DNA of 64,000 nt from Paractinoplanes aksuensis (GTDB taxonomy: Bacteria; Actinomycetota; Actinomycetes; Mycobacteriales; Micromonosporaceae): assembly GCF_024137025.1 (NCBI RefSeq), contig NZ_JAMYJR010000030.1, positions 119,012 to 183,011 on the forward strand, given 5' to 3'. Below the pieces are notes generated by a model. That model made no database searches. It was given only the letters and a program-made list of their open reading frames with translations, and was not told the DNA's origin. A program made the translations under genes and the position numbers. Of this stretch, positions 51,801-60,582 are shown one piece after another (the stretch's first letter is position 1; each line of letters begins with the position of its first letter).

Positions 51801-51952
51801 TCCGCGGCCGGAAAGTCGAGCATATCGACCGGAACGTGGCCGGCGGCGATGATCGCCCGTTCCACCTCGGACACATACGATCGTCCTCGGGGGAACTCTC
51901 GGAGCTCTGAGGTGTGTGAGATGAACACCCGCCAGGGTCCATCAGAGCGCAT
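48839..51952 (-). CDS. DUF4062-NB-ARC-TPR STAND protein
   Basis: 1037 residues from ATG 51952 (GGAGG four bases upstream). Residues 7-110 are DUF4062, a TIR-like domain: WRVFISHTSELREFP, DFPAADRRPAHLCEGQVRGS, YVGLLGTRYGSPV, SYTELEFDTATEAG. NB-ARC follows with Walker A VVGRGGIGKTAMV (231-239), Walker B PVVVLLDNLES (328-337) and VIATTRVTP. A winged helix leads to at least five TPRs (about 640-880), three of them nearly identical (LGNLGL, LGDYQRAIDLHTQALA). The TPRs would sense a ligand, NB-ARC oligomerise and DUF4062 act or signal. Candidate intracellular defence or stress switch; the trigger is not known. Confidence 0.85.
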   Translation of the reverse strand: MRSDGPWRVFISHTSELREFPRGRSYVSEVERAIIAAGHVPVDMLDFPAADRRPAHLCEGQVRGSDVYVGLLGTRYGSPVRDKPVVSYTELEFDTATEAGLNRLVFVLDPDAENVRIPPAHLMDRDFGERQDAFRRRVRDSGLTTQSFAEPAKLGQLVERSLRDLADTRRRIESGMQREQVPAEPQPVRASKFINPPPATAPTWFQGRQVETGLLAKYVSDPGIRAVTVVGRGGIGKTAMVCRLLRALESTRIPDRDGELGQISVGGIVYLSHNGVHPIEYPSLIEDLLQLLPAEAAQPVRRQYQDPHHSPRNVMLALLEAFPSGKPVVVLLDNLESVMDGEKETFKEPALRETLTAVLTAPEHAVTVIATTRVTPGELLKLEPARQRQLRLDAGLGVRDAQIVLKALDDDGRLGLRDAPDEVLDGLHGLTRGFPRALEAVKAILDGDDTVTAQDLLDRTRQLPEDRVMQVLVGEAYERLDLSAQQVMQALAVYPGPVSAVAIDFLLSPVNPIIDAAPILKRLVRRRLVGFQNGQYYLHPLDRDYARSQLPAGGPGDSAAEFTLAGLQARAADYYAQVRSPRASWRGLDDVRPQLAEFELRCDTGDYDTAANVLADLDFDYLQVWGHYRLLVALHARIHGRISNPVDDEIHLGNLGLSHGALGDLRRAIDLHNQALAIARQIGDRHGEGANLGNLGLCHNDLGDYQRAIDLHTQALALDREIGFRQAEGNDLGNLGLSHRHLGDYQRAIDLHTQALAVDHDISDRRGEGADLSSLGLCYHDLGDYQQALGLHAQALAINRDLGRREGQSISLTNLASCHVALGSYRVAIDLDTEALAIARDIGDRYIEACSLNCLGRVRLASGDLQGTATLLKQAITIAEETGHVEPSAEGRSWLAQARLLLGEAAEALAVTVSARDLPYPAVKPTLRLLEGMALFELDRGDEALAAFTGAVAAADGLLALADRNVSALQARALALSGLAAATSDAARAGEAADAFARADAVTTAAGVVAETNQLLVRIVALDRAGILAGVRTARGL
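49540..50030 (-). repeat. 120-bp coding tandem repeats (TPR region)
   Basis: Four copies of a 120-bp unit (40 codons) with near-identical DNA, including GCCAAGGCTTGGGTATGCAG-like and AGGTCGATGGCTCGTTGGTA segments, encode the TPRs of the STAND gene. The DNA similarity means recent duplication or ongoing conversion, so copy number may vary between strains. Confidence 0.75.
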
Positions 51953-52028
51953 CGGGCCTCCGCCAATCAGCACGTTCGCAGCGGTGACCCACCGTAGCCC
52001 GGCCACTGCGGGCACGAAAGAGTGCCCT

Positions 52029-53636
52029 TCAGTAAATGGTCCAGACGGCGGTGTCCCCGGCCAGGGTGAGGCGACCGTTCGACGGGCCGGCCACATCCGG
52101 GGCCGACGCCAGCAGCACAGTGGTGGCCGGGACGGTGACCTCGGTGCCGCCCATGTTGATCCAGCACGTGATCGGGGACGGGTCGCCGTTGCGGGCGACC
52201 AGGTCGACCCGGATGACGTCACCGTCGAGGGTCACGGTGGCGCGGCCCGAGCCGAGGGCCGGGTGCAGTTTCCGCAGCATGAGGGCCTGCTGGTAGAGGG
52301 TGAAGGTCGAGTTCGGGTCGGATTCCTGGCGGTCGACGGCGTACGAAGGCCAGCCGGCGGGCTGGGGGAGCCACGGCGTGGCGGCCGAGAAGCCGGCGTT
52401 CGGGTCGTCCGCCTCCCACGGCATGGGGATGCGGCAGCCGTCGCGGCCGGGGCGGCGGCCCTGGGAGCGGAAGAAGATCGGGTCGCGACGGTCCGCGTCG
52501 GGGACATCGGCCTCGGGCAGGCCCAGCTCCTCCCCGGCGTACAGGTAGGCCGATCCCGGCAGGGCCAGCATGAGCAGGGCGGCGGCGCGAGCGCGGCGCT
52601 CGCTGCCGTAGCGGGTGACCTGGCGGGCCTTGTCGTGGTTGCCCAGCACCCACGGGGCGGGGGCGCCGACCGTCTCGAACGCGGTCAGCGCCTCGGCGAT
52701 GGTGTCGGCGAACGACGACGCGTCCCAGTCGCTCTTGAGCAGGCGGAACTGGAAGGCGTGGTGCAGCTCGTCGGGGCGCGCGTACAGCCCGACCTCGTCC
52801 AGGTCGGCCAGCGACACCTCGCCGACCAGCATCTTGGGCTCGTCGTACGAGTCGCACAGGGCCCGCCAGCGGCGCCAGATCTCGTGGACCTGCGGCTGGT
52901 TGGTGGTCATGGCCTGCTCGGGGCCGTGCCCGAACAGGGTGGGGGAGTAGATGCCCGGATTGTCCCGGTACGACGGGTCCTTGAACAGCCCGTAGGCCAC
53001 GTCCACGCGGAAGCCGTCCACCCCAAGATCGAACCAGAATTTCAGCGTACGGTCGAAGTCGTCCGCCACGTCCGGGTTGTCCCAGTTCAGGTCGGGCTGC
53101 TGCGGGGTGAACAGGTGCAGGTACCAGCGCCCGTCCGGGGTCCGGGACCAGGCCGGCCCGCCGAACATGCTCTGCCAGTTGTTCGGCGGCTCCTCGCTCG
53201 CGGGCAGGAAGTGGTAGCAGGCGGCTTCGGGGCTGTTGGGGTCGGCGAGGGCAGCCTGGAACCACGGGTGCTGGTCGCTGGTGTGGTTGGGCACGATGTC
53301 GAGCAGCACCCGCAGGCCGAGCGCGTGGGCGTCCTCGACCAGGCCCCGCACGTCGTCGACCGTGCCGTACGCGGGGTCGACCGCCCGGAAGTCGATCACG
53401 TCGTAGCCGCCGTCGGCTCCGCCCGACACGTAGTGCGGGGTCACCCAGACCGCGTCCACACCCAGTTCGGCCAGGTAGGGCAGCCGCGAGCGCAGGCCGG
53501 GGAAGTCGCCCACCCCGTCGCCGTTGCCGTCGGCGAACGAGCGCAGATACACCTGGTAGACGACGGCGTCACGCCACCACGGGTCGCGGGTGACGAACTC
53601 GGCGGGGCGCGTGTCCTGCATCGGCTCGGCTGACAT
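52029..53636 (-). CDS. GH13 alpha-glucosidase (oligo-1,6-glucosidase type)
   Basis: 535 residues from ATG 53636 (53621 also possible). GH13 blocks in order: VVYQVYLRSFADGNGDGVGD (QxYPRSF-like), LLDIVPNHTSDQH, DGFRVDVAY with the nucleophile Asp, MLVGEVSL with the acid Glu, and LGNHDKAR with the third Asp. The domain C strand set ends WTIY. No signal peptide, so it acts in the cytoplasm on malto- or isomalto-oligosaccharides, probably imported. It is divergent from the AAA ATPase with 106 bp between. Confidence 0.9.
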   Translation of the reverse strand: MSAEPMQDTRPAEFVTRDPWWRDAVVYQVYLRSFADGNGDGVGDFPGLRSRLPYLAELGVDAVWVTPHYVSGGADGGYDVIDFRAVDPAYGTVDDVRGLVEDAHALGLRVLLDIVPNHTSDQHPWFQAALADPNSPEAACYHFLPASEEPPNNWQSMFGGPAWSRTPDGRWYLHLFTPQQPDLNWDNPDVADDFDRTLKFWFDLGVDGFRVDVAYGLFKDPSYRDNPGIYSPTLFGHGPEQAMTTNQPQVHEIWRRWRALCDSYDEPKMLVGEVSLADLDEVGLYARPDELHHAFQFRLLKSDWDASSFADTIAEALTAFETVGAPAPWVLGNHDKARQVTRYGSERRARAAALLMLALPGSAYLYAGEELGLPEADVPDADRRDPIFFRSQGRRPGRDGCRIPMPWEADDPNAGFSAATPWLPQPAGWPSYAVDRQESDPNSTFTLYQQALMLRKLHPALGSGRATVTLDGDVIRVDLVARNGDPSPITCWINMGGTEVTVPATTVLLASAPDVAGPSNGRLTLAGDTAVWTIY

Positions 53637-53742
53637 GCCGGACCGATCGGCCGCCCGGACGGGGCCCCGCGCGAAGGCAACGAACGGCAACCCGTGTGCG
53701 CCCGTGTCACTCTGGATAGGTCGACACCGCTGGGAGGAACAA

Positions 53743-55215
53743 ATGTCCGAAACGCGGCCACGAGGTGAGTCTTTCGAATACGCCGGGGCTATTGTCGAGC
53801 TGGTCGACGCGCCGACCGTGCTGGCCGCGGCCCGGGTCAACCCGGTCGAGCTGCTGCGCCGCGCCGACTGGCCGTCACCCGTGCAGCGGGTCGACCTGAC
53901 CGTGGCCAGCGCCGACCGCCCGGACGGCCCGGTGCACACGTTCTCGGCCGCGATCAGCACCGCCGAGGAGCCGCTGTCCAAGGAACGCATCCGCAAACTG
54001 GTGCTCGGGACCGACCCGATCGGGCTGCTGCTGGCCAAGCGGATCGAGGCCGGCGACCCGATCGCGACCCGGATCGTCGACAACATCGGGGCCGCGGCCG
54101 CCGCGGCGTACAAAAAACTGGGTCTTGATCGCGCCACCACGCCGGTGACCCAGCGTGAGCCGGGGACCCTGGCCGACGCCGTGGTCGGGCTGCAGGCCGA
54201 GCTGACCTACGACGAGACGGGCACGGTGGTGCGGCTGCACGCCGAGGTGCCGCGCGACGACGTCACCCCGGCCCACCTGCAGGCCTTCGTCGGCCTGACC
54301 CTGCAGGCGGTGATCGAGCTCGCCGGTCCGGAATCGCTGACCGGCCGCAAGTACGCGGTGAGCCGTGAGGCGGTGGCGTCGAAGGTGCCCGCGACCACAC
54401 AGACGGTCACGCTCGACATGGTGGGCGGGCTGGCCGACGTGGTGGCCGAGCTGCGCGAGATCGCGGTGTCGTTCCGCCACCCCGAGGCGATGGCCCGGTG
54501 GGGCGCCCGGCGTCCGCAGGGCCTGCTGATGTACGGGCCGCCCGGCACCGGCAAGACCATGCTCTCGCGGGCCCTGGCCAACGAGATCGGGGCCGACTTC
54601 CGCGAGATCCGTACGCCGGAGATCCTCGACAAGTGGCTCGGCGGCTCGGAACGCAACATCAAGCAGATCTTCCGCGACGCCCGCCGCTACCGCGTGCCCA
54701 CGCTGATGCTGTTCGACGAGTTCGACTCGATCATCAGCTACGCCGGCTCCGGCGGCGACGCGGCCAGCCAGGCCATCAACGCCGTGGCCGGCATCTTCAA
54801 GCAGGAGATGAACGACCTGATCGAGGCCAACCCCAACGTCATCGTGGTGGCCACGACCAACTTCCCGCACCGCGTCGACGACTCGCTGATCCGCTCCGGC
54901 CGCTTCGACGTCAAGATCAGCGTCCCCAAGCCCGACGAGGCCTCCCGCACCGAGATCTTCCGCAAGATGATCCACGGCCTGATCGCGGCCCACGAGGCCC
55001 CCGGCTTCCGCATGTTCGCCGAAGACCTCGACCTGACCGCCCTGGCCGCGGCCAGCCACGGCATGACCGGCGCCGACATCAAGGAAATCCTGCGCCGCGT
55101 CCAACTCTCCAAGGCCATGCAGGACGCCCGCACCGGCGGCCAGGTAGCCCCCATCACCACCGACGAACTACTGGCCAGCGTCAGGGAACTGCAGGGACCG
55201 ACGGGCCCACGCTGA
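53743..55215 (+). CDS. AAA+ ATPase (Cdc48/FtsH-type core)
   Basis: 490 residues, GGAGG before the ATG at 53743. The N-terminal 220 residues are a unique domain (VELLRRADWPSPVQRVDLTV, AAAAAYKKLGLDRATTPVT). The AAA core has Walker A MYGPPGTGKTMLS, pore-loop region ILDKWLGGSERN, Walker B LMLFDEFDSI, and second region of homology DDSLIRSGRFDVKI. A C-terminal helical lid follows (HGMTGADIKEILRR). No protease or membrane segment, so it should remodel proteins. It converges on the PH-like protein with a 35-bp overlap. Confidence 0.85.
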   Translation: MSETRPRGESFEYAGAIVELVDAPTVLAAARVNPVELLRRADWPSPVQRVDLTVASADRPDGPVHTFSAAISTAEEPLSKERIRKLVLGTDPIGLLLAKRIEAGDPIATRIVDNIGAAAAAAYKKLGLDRATTPVTQREPGTLADAVVGLQAELTYDETGTVVRLHAEVPRDDVTPAHLQAFVGLTLQAVIELAGPESLTGRKYAVSREAVASKVPATTQTVTLDMVGGLADVVAELREIAVSFRHPEAMARWGARRPQGLLMYGPPGTGKTMLSRALANEIGADFREIRTPEILDKWLGGSERNIKQIFRDARRYRVPTLMLFDEFDSIISYAGSGGDAASQAINAVAGIFKQEMNDLIEANPNVIVVATTNFPHRVDDSLIRSGRFDVKISVPKPDEASRTEIFRKMIHGLIAAHEAPGFRMFAEDLDLTALAAASHGMTGADIKEILRRVQLSKAMQDARTGGQVAPITTDELLASVRELQGPTGPR

Positions 55216-56824
55216 GCGCAGCCCGCCGCTGCAACGCCTCACGCTCGGCGTCGGGGATCGTCATCGACGCCGCCAGCAGGCCGACGAGCCCGTCGACCTG
55301 GGTGTGGTCGACGTCAGCGGGGAAGAACCACTGCAGGTTCTCGTCCCGCGTGATGACGTCGACCGTCAGACGCCCGCTCTTGTCCGGCGTCGTCGCGGAC
55401 CGCACGTACCGCACCTGCTCGATCGGAATCTCCTGACGGACCTCACCCTGCTCCAGGAACCCGTTGGCCTTGGCCGTGAGGATGCGCCGATCCGTGACGG
55501 CGACGAGCGTCCGCGACGGCCCGGTCAGCTTCTCCTTGGCCCCGCTGAAGATCGACGACACCGAACCGGAGGTGTCGACCTCGTCGGAGAAGCCGAGGAC
55601 CTGCAGGTTCTCGTCGTCGCGCAGGAACCACCGCAGGATGCGCAGGCTCGGCTCGACATCGGCCGAGGCGGGCGCGCAGACGACGCCCGGACCGGCGAGA
55701 GCTGAGGGCGCCGGGTGCAGAGCGTCGGCCAGCGGCTCGAGCGCCTCGAGCAACCCGGCCGCGGTCTGGCGGGCCGCGTTCGAGTCCTTGTTCTTGCCCG
55801 GCAGCGGCAGGGTGGCCCGTCCGGGCAGCTCGGCGATGATGCGCAGCTCCCGCCGCAGCGAGTCGACGAGGCTCGTCGTCACGGCGAGGGCGGATTCCAG
55901 CTCTTTCCCGGTACGCCCGGCGAGCTCCTCGACGAGGCGGGCCTCGGCGGCGTCCTCGGCCCCGGCCGCCCGGGCCCGCGCGGCGTGCAACGCCTGGTAT
56001 CCGGTCCACGCCTTGACCGAGGACAGCAGCGCGTAGGCGTCGAAGAGCACGGCCTCGGCGTTCGTCTCGAGATACTGCCGGCGGGCCCTCGACTCGAGTT
56101 TCTGAATCTGCCGGATGTGATCCCCGACGTTCAGCCGGTACAACTCGAGCTGCGTCTGCAGGGCCGCCCGCCGCCCCGCGACGCTGTCCCACAGCGAGGT
56201 CGGCACCGATCCGACCGCCCGCGCCTGGTCGACCACCTGGTCGATGGTGGCGACCAGAGCCGTCAGTTCCGCCCACTGCCCGTGGCGGATGGTCCTGAGC
56301 ACCTGCCCGGTCAGCGCGATGTTCGTGCGGGCCAGGCCGGCGATCTCGCTCAGTTGCATCTGCATGGCGATCATGGCCAACGCCGGCCCGACTGCCGCCG
56401 CGATTCCGGCTGCGTTCACCGCTGTCACCGGGATGAGGCGGGCCTGACCGATGAAACGGCCGTTGGCCATCACCGTTCCGAGGTTCGCGCCGTCCTTCAC
56501 CGCCAGCCGGCCGCCGGCGGCGAGCAGGGCCCGGGTCTGGTCGCTGATCCGATAGAGCCCCTGAACGCTGGCGAACGCGTTCCCCAGGTTGCCGGCCACC
56601 GTCGCGGCGTTGCCCATCGCGCCGAGGAACGAAGAGATCCGGTCGCGGTCGACGGTCGGCACGAGACCGAAGTCGATCAGGTCGAGTTCGAGGTCGGCCG
56701 GAACCGGGCCGAAGACGACAGCGACCCCGGGGAGGACTTCGGCCAGGACGGTCGAGTCGGCGTCCTCGGTCCGGCCGTCCTCGCCGGGCTCCGCGATTTC
56801 CTTCGAGTCCGACGAGTCAAGCAT
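55181..56824 (-). CDS. Large protein with C-terminal PH-like domain, unknown function
   Basis: 547 residues from ATG 56824 (AGGAGG eight bases upstream). Acidic N-terminus, then a long helical region: VAGNLGNAFASVQGLYRIS, a hydrophobic stretch AAGIAAAVGPALAMIAMQM (about 145-165), and helices such as LESRARRQYLETNAEAVLFD. The last 130 residues have the PH-like pattern RTLVAVTDRRILTAKANGFL, IPIEQVRYVRSATTP, NLQWFF. I do not recognise the whole. The membrane-interacting helix and PH-like domain suggest a membrane-surface or stress-shell protein; the neighbouring AAA ATPase could be its remodeller. Confidence 0.6.
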   Translation of the reverse strand: MLDSSDSKEIAEPGEDGRTEDADSTVLAEVLPGVAVVFGPVPADLELDLIDFGLVPTVDRDRISSFLGAMGNAATVAGNLGNAFASVQGLYRISDQTRALLAAGGRLAVKDGANLGTVMANGRFIGQARLIPVTAVNAAGIAAAVGPALAMIAMQMQLSEIAGLARTNIALTGQVLRTIRHGQWAELTALVATIDQVVDQARAVGSVPTSLWDSVAGRRAALQTQLELYRLNVGDHIRQIQKLESRARRQYLETNAEAVLFDAYALLSSVKAWTGYQALHAARARAAGAEDAAEARLVEELAGRTGKELESALAVTTSLVDSLRRELRIIAELPGRATLPLPGKNKDSNAARQTAAGLLEALEPLADALHPAPSALAGPGVVCAPASADVEPSLRILRWFLRDDENLQVLGFSDEVDTSGSVSSIFSGAKEKLTGPSRTLVAVTDRRILTAKANGFLEQGEVRQEIPIEQVRYVRSATTPDKSGRLTVDVITRDENLQWFFPADVDHTQVDGLVGLLAASMTIPDAEREALQRRAALSVGPSVPAVP

Positions 56825-57006
56825 GCGTTTCTCCTCCTCGCGTCGGCGCGCGCCGACCGGGCCCACCGTGGCCCGGCTAGTTGATCACATCGACGAGCGG
56901 GAGCGCCTTCCCCTGGGCGGGTGGGTCGCACCGCCGACTCGTCCGTCCACGACGGCCGGTCGGCGGGTGGCGGTCACACGTGCTGCGAGGCTCGGTTGCG
57001 GACCTA

Positions 57007-57119
57007 TTAGGTGACCGTGCCGGTGCCGGTGACGGCGACGATGAAGGCCAGGGCCACCGTGACCCACTGGCCGTCGGTGATGGTGTCGAAGCCGGTGTTC
57101 TTGCCCTGTCGCCACCTCC
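57007..57119 (-). other. Short transmembrane-coding fragment after the MFS gene
   Basis: On the minus strand, directly after the MFS stop and an AGGAGG-like TGAGGAGGTGG, a frame reads NTGFDTITDGQWVTVALAF and IVAVTGTGTVT before a stop at 57007. It forms one membrane helix but has no ATG/GTG/TTG start in that frame, so it is a fragment of a lost gene or a non-canonical small protein. Confidence 0.25.
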
Positions 57120-58349
57120 TCAGGCTGAGGGGGCGCCGACCGGCGAGTTGGATACATGGGTGCTGCGCCACGGCAGCAGGGCCGAGCTGGCCAGGACGCC
57201 CAGGCCGCAGATCAGCAGGGCTGTGCGCAGGCTGGTGACGGCGGCCAGCACGCCGCCGAGGGCGATGAAAGCGGGCTGCACCGTGCGCGACGTGATGGAC
57301 CAGCACGTGATCACCCGGGACAGGTAGCCGTCCTCGGTCTCGGTCATGCGGTAGGTGGCGAAGGCCGGGTTGAACACGCCCGAGCCGAAGATGGCCACGA
57401 ACTCGACCAGCATCATCAGCAGCATGCCGGGCACCCCGGCCGGCAGGAACGCCAGCACCCACAGCCACAGGGCGCGGCCCACGCCAGACACCAGCAGCAC
57501 CCGGCGGCGGCCGAAGCGGGTGGTGAAACGGCCGACCGTGAGCGCGCCGAGTACGCCGCCCAGACACGCCACGCCCCAGGCCAGGCCGTACTGCCAGGGC
57601 GCGAGGCCCAGGTCGCGCAGCATCAGCACGGTGAGCAGGGGAGAGGCGGCCATCATGGCTCCGCCGAACAGCTGCGCGTTGATGAACAGGGCGCGCAGGC
57701 CGCGGTGGCCCGCGATGTACCGCCAGCCGGCGGTGATCTCGTGCCACTTCGAGGCGCTGGGACGGCGTACGGGTGGGGGTGGCTCGGGGGTTCGCAGTGA
57801 TCGCACCCCCAGCGCCGAGAGCAGAAAACTCACGGCGTCCACGGTGATCGTCCAGGCCACGCCGAGCAGGGAGGTCAGCGCGCCGCCGAGGGCCGGCCCC
57901 GAGCTGTAGGCCGTCCAGAACGTCGCCTCGAACCGGCCGTTCGCGGCGTCGCGGTCCTCCGGGCCGACCAGAGCCTTCAGGTGTACGCCGCTGGCCGCCG
58001 CGAACAGGATCGTGCCGATGGCCTGCACGACCGCGACCAGGCAGAGCTGGGCGTACGTCAGCACCCCGGCCAGCATCGCCACCGGGATGCTGACGATCGC
58101 CGCGAAGCGCAGCAGGTCGGCCCCGATCATCACGGGGCGTTTGCGGCGGAACTCGATCCACGGGCCGGCCGGCAGGGCCAGCGCGGCCGCGGCCAGGCCG
58201 CCCAGCGCGGCCAGCAGCGAGACCTGGAGCTCGCCGACGTCGAGCACCAGCACCGCGACCAACGGCAGGGCGCCGAACCCGATGCCGGTGCCGAACTCAC
58301 TGATCGCGTACGCCGACCACAGCCGGCGGAAGTCGGAGCCCAACGCCAC
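57120..58349 (-). CDS. Major facilitator superfamily transporter
   Basis: 409 residues, twelve predicted helices. FRRLWSAYAISEFGTGIGFG is the typical MFS_3 N-terminus (as in enterobactin- or drug-exporter-like permeases), the loop EFRRKRPVMIGADLLRF lies between TM2 and TM3, and GRFTTRFGRRRVLLVSG marks the matching loop after TM8. Substrate unknown. Its start is 10 bp from the stop of the upstream GGDEF-EAL gene (same strand), so they may be co-transcribed. Confidence 0.85.
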   Translation of the reverse strand: MALGSDFRRLWSAYAISEFGTGIGFGALPLVAVLVLDVGELQVSLLAALGGLAAAALALPAGPWIEFRRKRPVMIGADLLRFAAIVSIPVAMLAGVLTYAQLCLVAVVQAIGTILFAAASGVHLKALVGPEDRDAANGRFEATFWTAYSSGPALGGALTSLLGVAWTITVDAVSFLLSALGVRSLRTPEPPPPVRRPSASKWHEITAGWRYIAGHRGLRALFINAQLFGGAMMAASPLLTVLMLRDLGLAPWQYGLAWGVACLGGVLGALTVGRFTTRFGRRRVLLVSGVGRALWLWVLAFLPAGVPGMLLMMLVEFVAIFGSGVFNPAFATYRMTETEDGYLSRVITCWSITSRTVQPAFIALGGVLAAVTSLRTALLICGLGVLASSALLPWRSTHVSNSPVGAPSA

Positions 58350-58358
58350 CCGGGCACC

Positions 58359-60533
58359 CTACCCGGCGGCAACCCCGATGCCGTTGAAGGCGGGCTCGGG
58401 CACGGGACGGCCGAAGTGGTAGCCCTGCGCCAGCCGGTAGCCCAGCTCGTACAGCGACCGGGCCTGCTCGGCCGTCTCCACTCCTTCGGCCACGGCGGTG
58501 AGGCCGAGCCCGTCGGTGACCTGGATCAACGCGGTCGCGATGACGGCGTGCCGGCCGGCCATGGCCAGGTTGTCGACGAACGACTTGTCGACCTTGAGTA
58601 CGTCCACCGGCACCGTCTGCAGCAGGCCGAGCGACGAGTGCCCGGTGCCGAAGTCGTCCAGCGCGATATTGACGCCGAGCTCGTGCAGCTCCTCGACGGC
58701 CCGCACGGCCACGCCGCCGCCGAACACCGCGGTCTCGGTGACCTCGACGATCAGGTGACCGGGGGCCATCCCGGTGCCGGCCAGGGTGTCGGCCACGACC
58801 TCGACGAAACCGGGCTCGGCGAGCTGCCGGGCCGAGACGTTCACGCTGATCCGCTCCGGGGCGAATTCCCCGTACGCCGCCTGCCAGGCCACGAACTGGG
58901 CGCAGGCCGTCCGCAGGATCCACTCGCCGAGCTCGACGATCAGGCCATTGCGCTCGGCCACGGGGATGAACACGGCCGGGCTCGACCGGCCCCAGCGCAC
59001 CAGCGACTCGACGTAGCGGATCTCGCCGTCCGGCAGCGACACGATCGGCTGGTAGACCAGGGTGAACTGGCCGGCGTCGAGCGCGGCCCGCATCTCGGCG
59101 CCCAGGCGGGCCTCCTCGTCGGCCCGGTCGTCGAGCTCGACCACGTACCGGCGGAACCGGGCCTTGGTGGTCTTGGCGGCGTACATGGCGACGTCGGCCC
59201 GGCGCAGCACCTCGACCGGCTCGGTGCCGTCGGCGATGCCGATCGCGGCCCCCACCAGCAGCTCGTGCCCGTCCACGGCGAACGGCTCGCGCAGTGCCCC
59301 GGCCAGGCGGTCGACGATCACGTCGCCCTCGGCCGCGGTCGCGTCGGCCAGCAGCAGGGCGAACTCGTCGCCGCCCATCCGGGCCAGCAGGCCCTCACCG
59401 TGCAGCTCGGCCCCGAGCCGGGCCGCCACCGCGATCAGCAGGTGGTCGCCGACGGCGTGGCCGTGCCGGTCGTTGACCTGCTTGAAACCGTTCAGGTCGA
59501 GCAGGCAGACCTGGGGCGCGCCGGATTCGGCGGCGGCTCGCAGGCGCAGTTCGAAGAGCCGGCGGTTGGCCAGGCCGGTCAGGTCGTCCCGCATGGCGAG
59601 CTGCTCGAGTTCGGCCGACTGGCGCTGGGTCTGCCCGACGAACCCGCCTAGCCGGATCACCACGAGCGCGAACAGCACGACGGCGCCGACGCCGATCGCC
59701 GACCAGTTGATCTCTTCGCCGCTCGCACCCTGCAGGAACAGGACGGCGGGCACCGTCATCGTGACCCCGCCCAGCAGCACCAGGCGACCGCGGCCGAACC
59801 GCGGGCGGGCCCCGGGCGTCTGCCCGATGCGGCTCATCGACGGATGCAGCGCGGCAGCGCCCCACAAGACGTAGGCGAGCATGTAGCCGGCGTTGAGGTG
59901 CCCGGCGTGGGCACCGTCGTCGAGGCTCCACACCACGTCGACGGCGAAGTTCAGGGCGCAGCCCGCGGTCAGCAGCCACAGGCTGGTCACGCGCGTGCCG
60001 GGCCGGCTGACCAACCGGGTCACGACCACGCACATCACGACGTCGCAGGTGGGGTAGCCGACGGTGACCAGGCGCGCGAACAGGGGTTCGCTCGGGTCGC
60101 CCAGGGTCGGCTGGATGACGAAGACCCAGTAGACCAGCCCCACCCCGGCGGCGATGATCGCGGCGTCGATGCGGCCGGCCGGCTCACGGCGGCCGCGGCC
60201 TCGCGAGATCGTCATCAGCCCGGCCACGAGCAGCGGGTACGCCACGAAATACACGAGGTCGTCCCAGAACGGGTAGGGACGCTCGGCCAGGAAGAAGCCG
60301 ATCACTTCGTACGTGGTGTCGGCCGCGACAAAACACAACACCCCGGCGGCGAAGGTCCACCAGGCGAGGGCGGCGGTGGGGCGGTGCCGCCGGATGCCGG
60401 TGACGATCACGGCCACCGCGACCAGGCCGAGGCCGTTGTAGACCAGGGTCAGGGCGAGGTGGCCGTCGGGCAGCAGCGGGTAGGCGGCACAGACCAGCGC
60501 CCCCGCCACCATCCAGACCCACCATGAACGCAT
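58359..60533 (-). CDS. Membrane GGDEF-EAL protein (second copy)
   Basis: 724 residues from ATG 60533. About nine membrane helices (1-290) lead to GGDEF: RDDLTGLANRRLFELRL, active site LARMGGDEFALLL with no RxxD inhibitory site, then an EAL-type domain: VESLVRWG (ESL in place of EAL, metal-binding Glu kept), HLIVEVTETA, LDDFGTGHSSLGLL and KVDKSFV. It lacks feedback inhibition, unlike the first copy (39972-42239), and the Ala-to-Ser change alone should not stop phosphodiesterase activity. Membrane sensor of c-di-GMP turnover. Confidence 0.85.
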   Translation of the reverse strand: MRSWWVWMVAGALVCAAYPLLPDGHLALTLVYNGLGLVAVAVIVTGIRRHRPTAALAWWTFAAGVLCFVAADTTYEVIGFFLAERPYPFWDDLVYFVAYPLLVAGLMTISRGRGRREPAGRIDAAIIAAGVGLVYWVFVIQPTLGDPSEPLFARLVTVGYPTCDVVMCVVVTRLVSRPGTRVTSLWLLTAGCALNFAVDVVWSLDDGAHAGHLNAGYMLAYVLWGAAALHPSMSRIGQTPGARPRFGRGRLVLLGGVTMTVPAVLFLQGASGEEINWSAIGVGAVVLFALVVIRLGGFVGQTQRQSAELEQLAMRDDLTGLANRRLFELRLRAAAESGAPQVCLLDLNGFKQVNDRHGHAVGDHLLIAVAARLGAELHGEGLLARMGGDEFALLLADATAAEGDVIVDRLAGALREPFAVDGHELLVGAAIGIADGTEPVEVLRRADVAMYAAKTTKARFRRYVVELDDRADEEARLGAEMRAALDAGQFTLVYQPIVSLPDGEIRYVESLVRWGRSSPAVFIPVAERNGLIVELGEWILRTACAQFVAWQAAYGEFAPERISVNVSARQLAEPGFVEVVADTLAGTGMAPGHLIVEVTETAVFGGGVAVRAVEELHELGVNIALDDFGTGHSSLGLLQTVPVDVLKVDKSFVDNLAMAGRHAVIATALIQVTDGLGLTAVAEGVETAEQARSLYELGYRLAQGYHFGRPVPEPAFNGIGVAAG

Positions 60534-60582
60534 CACTTGCCGGATCGGCGGGAAACCGGGCGGTCTGAACAATCGGTGGTTG

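Noticed and set aside
57981..59651. 556-residue plus-strand frame opposite the MFS and second GGDEF-EAL genes
   Set aside because: It crosses the boundary of two clear minus-strand genes and shows no recognisable motifs.
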